Shown here in pieces: positions 6,714-8,001 of a stretch of 8,001 nucleotides of DNA. The notes under the pieces were generated by a model. The model saw nothing but the letters and a program-made list of their open reading frames with translations. It had not been told where the DNA came from and searched no databases. How positions within the stretch are numbered: position 1 is the first letter of the stretch; every line of letters starts with the position of its first letter. Both the position numbers and the translations under genes were made by a program. Origin of the DNA: JBELHJ01 sp042091495 (GTDB lineage: Bacteria; Bacteroidota; Bacteroidia; Flavobacteriales; Flavobacteriaceae); assembly GCA_042091495.1 (NCBI GenBank), contig JBELHJ010000080.1:1-8001 (forward strand), read 5' to 3'.

Positions 6714-7627
6714 GTTTTTTGAGTATTATAAAATTTGGAGATGAATAGACTTGACGTTTTTTTAATTAAAATTTTTAGTATACCTATCTTGGTAAACCAA
6801 AGAGTATGAATTGAAAATAAATTACTAAATGTCCAACATAAATCAATGTTAATATACTTTACTTGAGATATTAAAGCCTTGTTTCTTAGAATCCTGAATT
6901 CATAAACTGATAACATACTTTGAATCGAATTACTTTTTAAAATAGAAAATAAATGTTTCGGTAAATCAATATAAAATTTATTATTGGCGGACACGTTTCC
7001 AGAGTGTCTTCTATAATATGCCGTGGGTTTATCTAAATAAAAAAACTTAGTAAAAAAACTACATCTAGTCCAGAATTCACAATCTTCTCCAGCATGAGGC
7101 ATTTCACAATTAAAAAAACCTACCAAATCTATTAAATCTTTTCTTACCAAAGGCGTTGGCATCATTAATGTCCAACTTGCAAACATTCTGAACTTTACGT
7201 CTCCGTGCTTTTCTTTTTTTTTAATAGATCTCCCAATAACCTCTCCTGTTGTATTTGAATTTTCATCAATTACTTCGCAATAAGAATGAACGAGCCCATA
7301 ATCCGGATTGTTCTCTAAAACTTTTACCTGAATTTCTATTTTGTAAGGTTTCCAGAGATCATCATCATCCAAGAAAGCTATATATTTTCCATTAGCATAT
7401 TTTAAACCTAGATTGCGAGCCTTTGAAGGGCTACCTGTATTGGTAATATAAAAATATTTAACGTTAGGGATTGATTCACAATACGTTCTAATATTATTAT
7501 CGCTTGAACCATCGTCTATGATAATTATCTCAATATTTTGATATGTTTGATTTAAAACACTATTGATTGTTTCTACTAGGAAATTAAATCTATTATATGT
7601 AGTTATTACGACACTAACTTTTTCCAT
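6710..7627 (-). CDS. GT2 family glycosyltransferase
   Basis: This 305-residue protein has a clear family-2 GT-A domain. VSVVITTYNR is at 4-13, the nucleotide-binding IIIIDDGSSD at 34-43, the donor-loop region GSPSKARNLGL at 65-75, and the metal-binding FLDDDDLW at 85-92. HAGEDCEFW (178-186) corresponds to the E-D motif supplying the catalytic base, and AYYRRHSGNVS follows it. The C-terminal third (from about 235) loses the family pattern and becomes hydrophobic and basic, which suggests a membrane-associated tail as in many O-antigen transferases. It probably adds one sugar from a nucleotide donor with inversion of configuration, on the cytoplasmic face of the inner membrane. The ATG overlaps the upstream partial glycosyltransferase by 14 bases, and the TGA overlaps the next start (ATGA). 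A run of nine A residues in the coding strand (codons for three lysines after SI, about residues 136-138) is a possible slippage site. Confidence 0.94.
   Translation of the reverse strand: MEKVSVVITTYNRFNFLVETINSVLNQTYQNIEIIIIDDGSSDNNIRTYCESIPNVKYFYITNTGSPSKARNLGLKYANGKYIAFLDDDDLWKPYKIEIQVKVLENNPDYGLVHSYCEVIDENSNTTGEVIGRSIKKKEKHGDVKFRMFASWTLMMPTPLVRKDLIDLVGFFNCEMPHAGEDCEFWTRCSFFTKFFYLDKPTAYYRRHSGNVSANNKFYIDLPKHLFSILKSNSIQSMLSVYEFRILRNKALISQVKYINIDLCWTFSNLFSIHTLWFTKIGILKILIKKTSSLFISKFYNTQKT
7214..7222 (-). repeat. Nine-base homopolymer tract (poly-A on the coding strand) inside the GT2 gene
   Basis: Nine consecutive T residues on the plus strand read as three AAA lysine codons in the GT2 gene, about 45% of the way into the protein. 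Tracts of this length are the longest in the window and can change length during replication. A one-base change would truncate the enzyme. In this AT-rich region chance is an adequate explanation, so any phase-variation role is speculative. Confidence 0.45.
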
Positions 7628-8001
7628 AATTAAAAAATCTATTTATCAAAAAAATAAAATAATTATAAATTATAACTTTATATAACTTTAGTCTAGATGT
7701 TGATATATTTTTAAACGGCTCAATCGATAAAAATTTTCTATGAGGAATAAGATACTTTCGTGTGTAATGAGATAAAATTTCATTTACTCTTGCGTCATTC
7801 AAATTGAAGTAATTAATATATCCCGCAAGCTCACTATAAATATTTCCTCTAAAATTACGCTTATTAATTTCAGTTGTGGAATTTTCATGTCTCCTAAAAT
7901 AATTTAAAAGTACATTAACAAACACTACTTTTTTTCCTTCCATAAGATATGTCCAAAGAAAAATATCGGATAACTGTTTGTGAGTGAAAATTGAAGTAGG
8001 A
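7614..8001 (-). CDS. GT2-type glycosyltransferase, C-terminal part (cut by window edge)
   Basis: The frame ending at the TAG at 7616-7614 stays open to the right edge, giving 128 residues. A methionine at 7943 is internal, not the start, because the preceding 19 in-frame residues (ending SDIFLWTYL) continue the family pattern. Together SDIFLW, then GKKVVFVN and LNYFRRHENSTTE (visible residues 31-43), match the end of the catalytic domain of Bacteroidota family-2 glycosyltransferases. In these, a Y-R-R-H or F-R-R-H segment follows the region defining the acceptor site. The tail (KVIIYNYFIFLINRFF) is hydrophobic and may anchor the enzyme at the membrane. The DDG and DxD motifs would lie beyond the window. 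The last 14 bases overlap the start of the next GT2 gene. It is probably another transferase of the same glycan pathway; specificity is unknown. Confidence 0.82.
   Translation of the reverse strand, partial: PTSIFTHKQLSDIFLWTYLMEGKKVVFVNVLLNYFRRHENSTTEINKRNFRGNIYSELAGYINYFNLNDARVNEILSHYTRKYLIPHRKFLSIEPFKNISTSRLKLYKVIIYNYFIFLINRFFNYGKS

Noticed and set aside
7671..7690. Tandem repeat of the 10-base unit TATAACTTTA
   Set aside because: It is two copies only, within AT-rich coding sequence near the end of the partial glycosyltransferase (residues LYKVI). Chance is sufficient.
7614..7943. A complete small protein of 109 residues starting at 7943
   Set aside because: The frame is open further upstream to the window edge, and the extra residues (ending SDIFLWTYL) complete a glycosyltransferase motif, so this is the tail of a larger gene.

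Overview
The window is a single, very tightly packed block of genes, all read from the minus strand (right to left). It is part of a cell-surface glycan biosynthesis locus. The DNA is AT-rich and start codons lack convincing Shine-Dalgarno sequences. Stops and starts overlap by a few bases at almost every junction. The protein sequences resemble Bacteroidota homologues, so the best guess is a member of the Flavobacteriia or a close relative. This is an inference from composition and recalled family resemblance, not from a marker gene.

Layout in transcription order. First come the C-terminal end of a family-2-like glycosyltransferase (8001-7614, cut by the window edge), a complete GT2 glycosyltransferase (7627-6710) and a GT-A-fold glycosyltransferase-like protein of uncertain family (6713-5760). 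A 69-base gap follows, the only real intergenic space. After it come a GT4 glycosyltransferase (5690-4596) and a complete three-gene nonulosonic acid cassette: neuB-type synthase (4603-3596), neuC-type hydrolysing UDP-sugar 2-epimerase (3609-2452) and neuA-type CMP-sugar synthetase (2452-1733). The block ends with a GT-B-like protein that probably starts at TTG (1736-363) and the N-terminal 120 residues of another GT4 glycosyltransferase (361-1, cut by the window edge).

How the genes work together. NeuC would release a 2-epimerised hexosamine (ManNAc or a 6-deoxy-diamino analogue) from a UDP-sugar. NeuB would condense it with phosphoenolpyruvate to a nine-carbon 2-keto acid. NeuA would activate the product with CTP. 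The glycosyltransferases would assemble an oligosaccharide that includes this sialic-acid-like sugar. The window does not settle whether the sugar is Neu5Ac or a legionaminic-type acid, because no dehydratase, aminotransferase or N-acetyltransferase for a diamino precursor lies inside it. No flippase, polymerase, ligase or export gene is present either, so the final product (O-antigen, capsule or protein O-glycan) is unknown.

I saw no RNA genes, mobile elements, CRISPR arrays or clear promoters or terminators. The pathway itself is known. The leads most worth following are the unassigned GT-B-like protein translationally coupled to neuA (a candidate CMP-nonulosonate transferase), the altered signature motifs in NeuC, and the unassigned GT-A-like protein.
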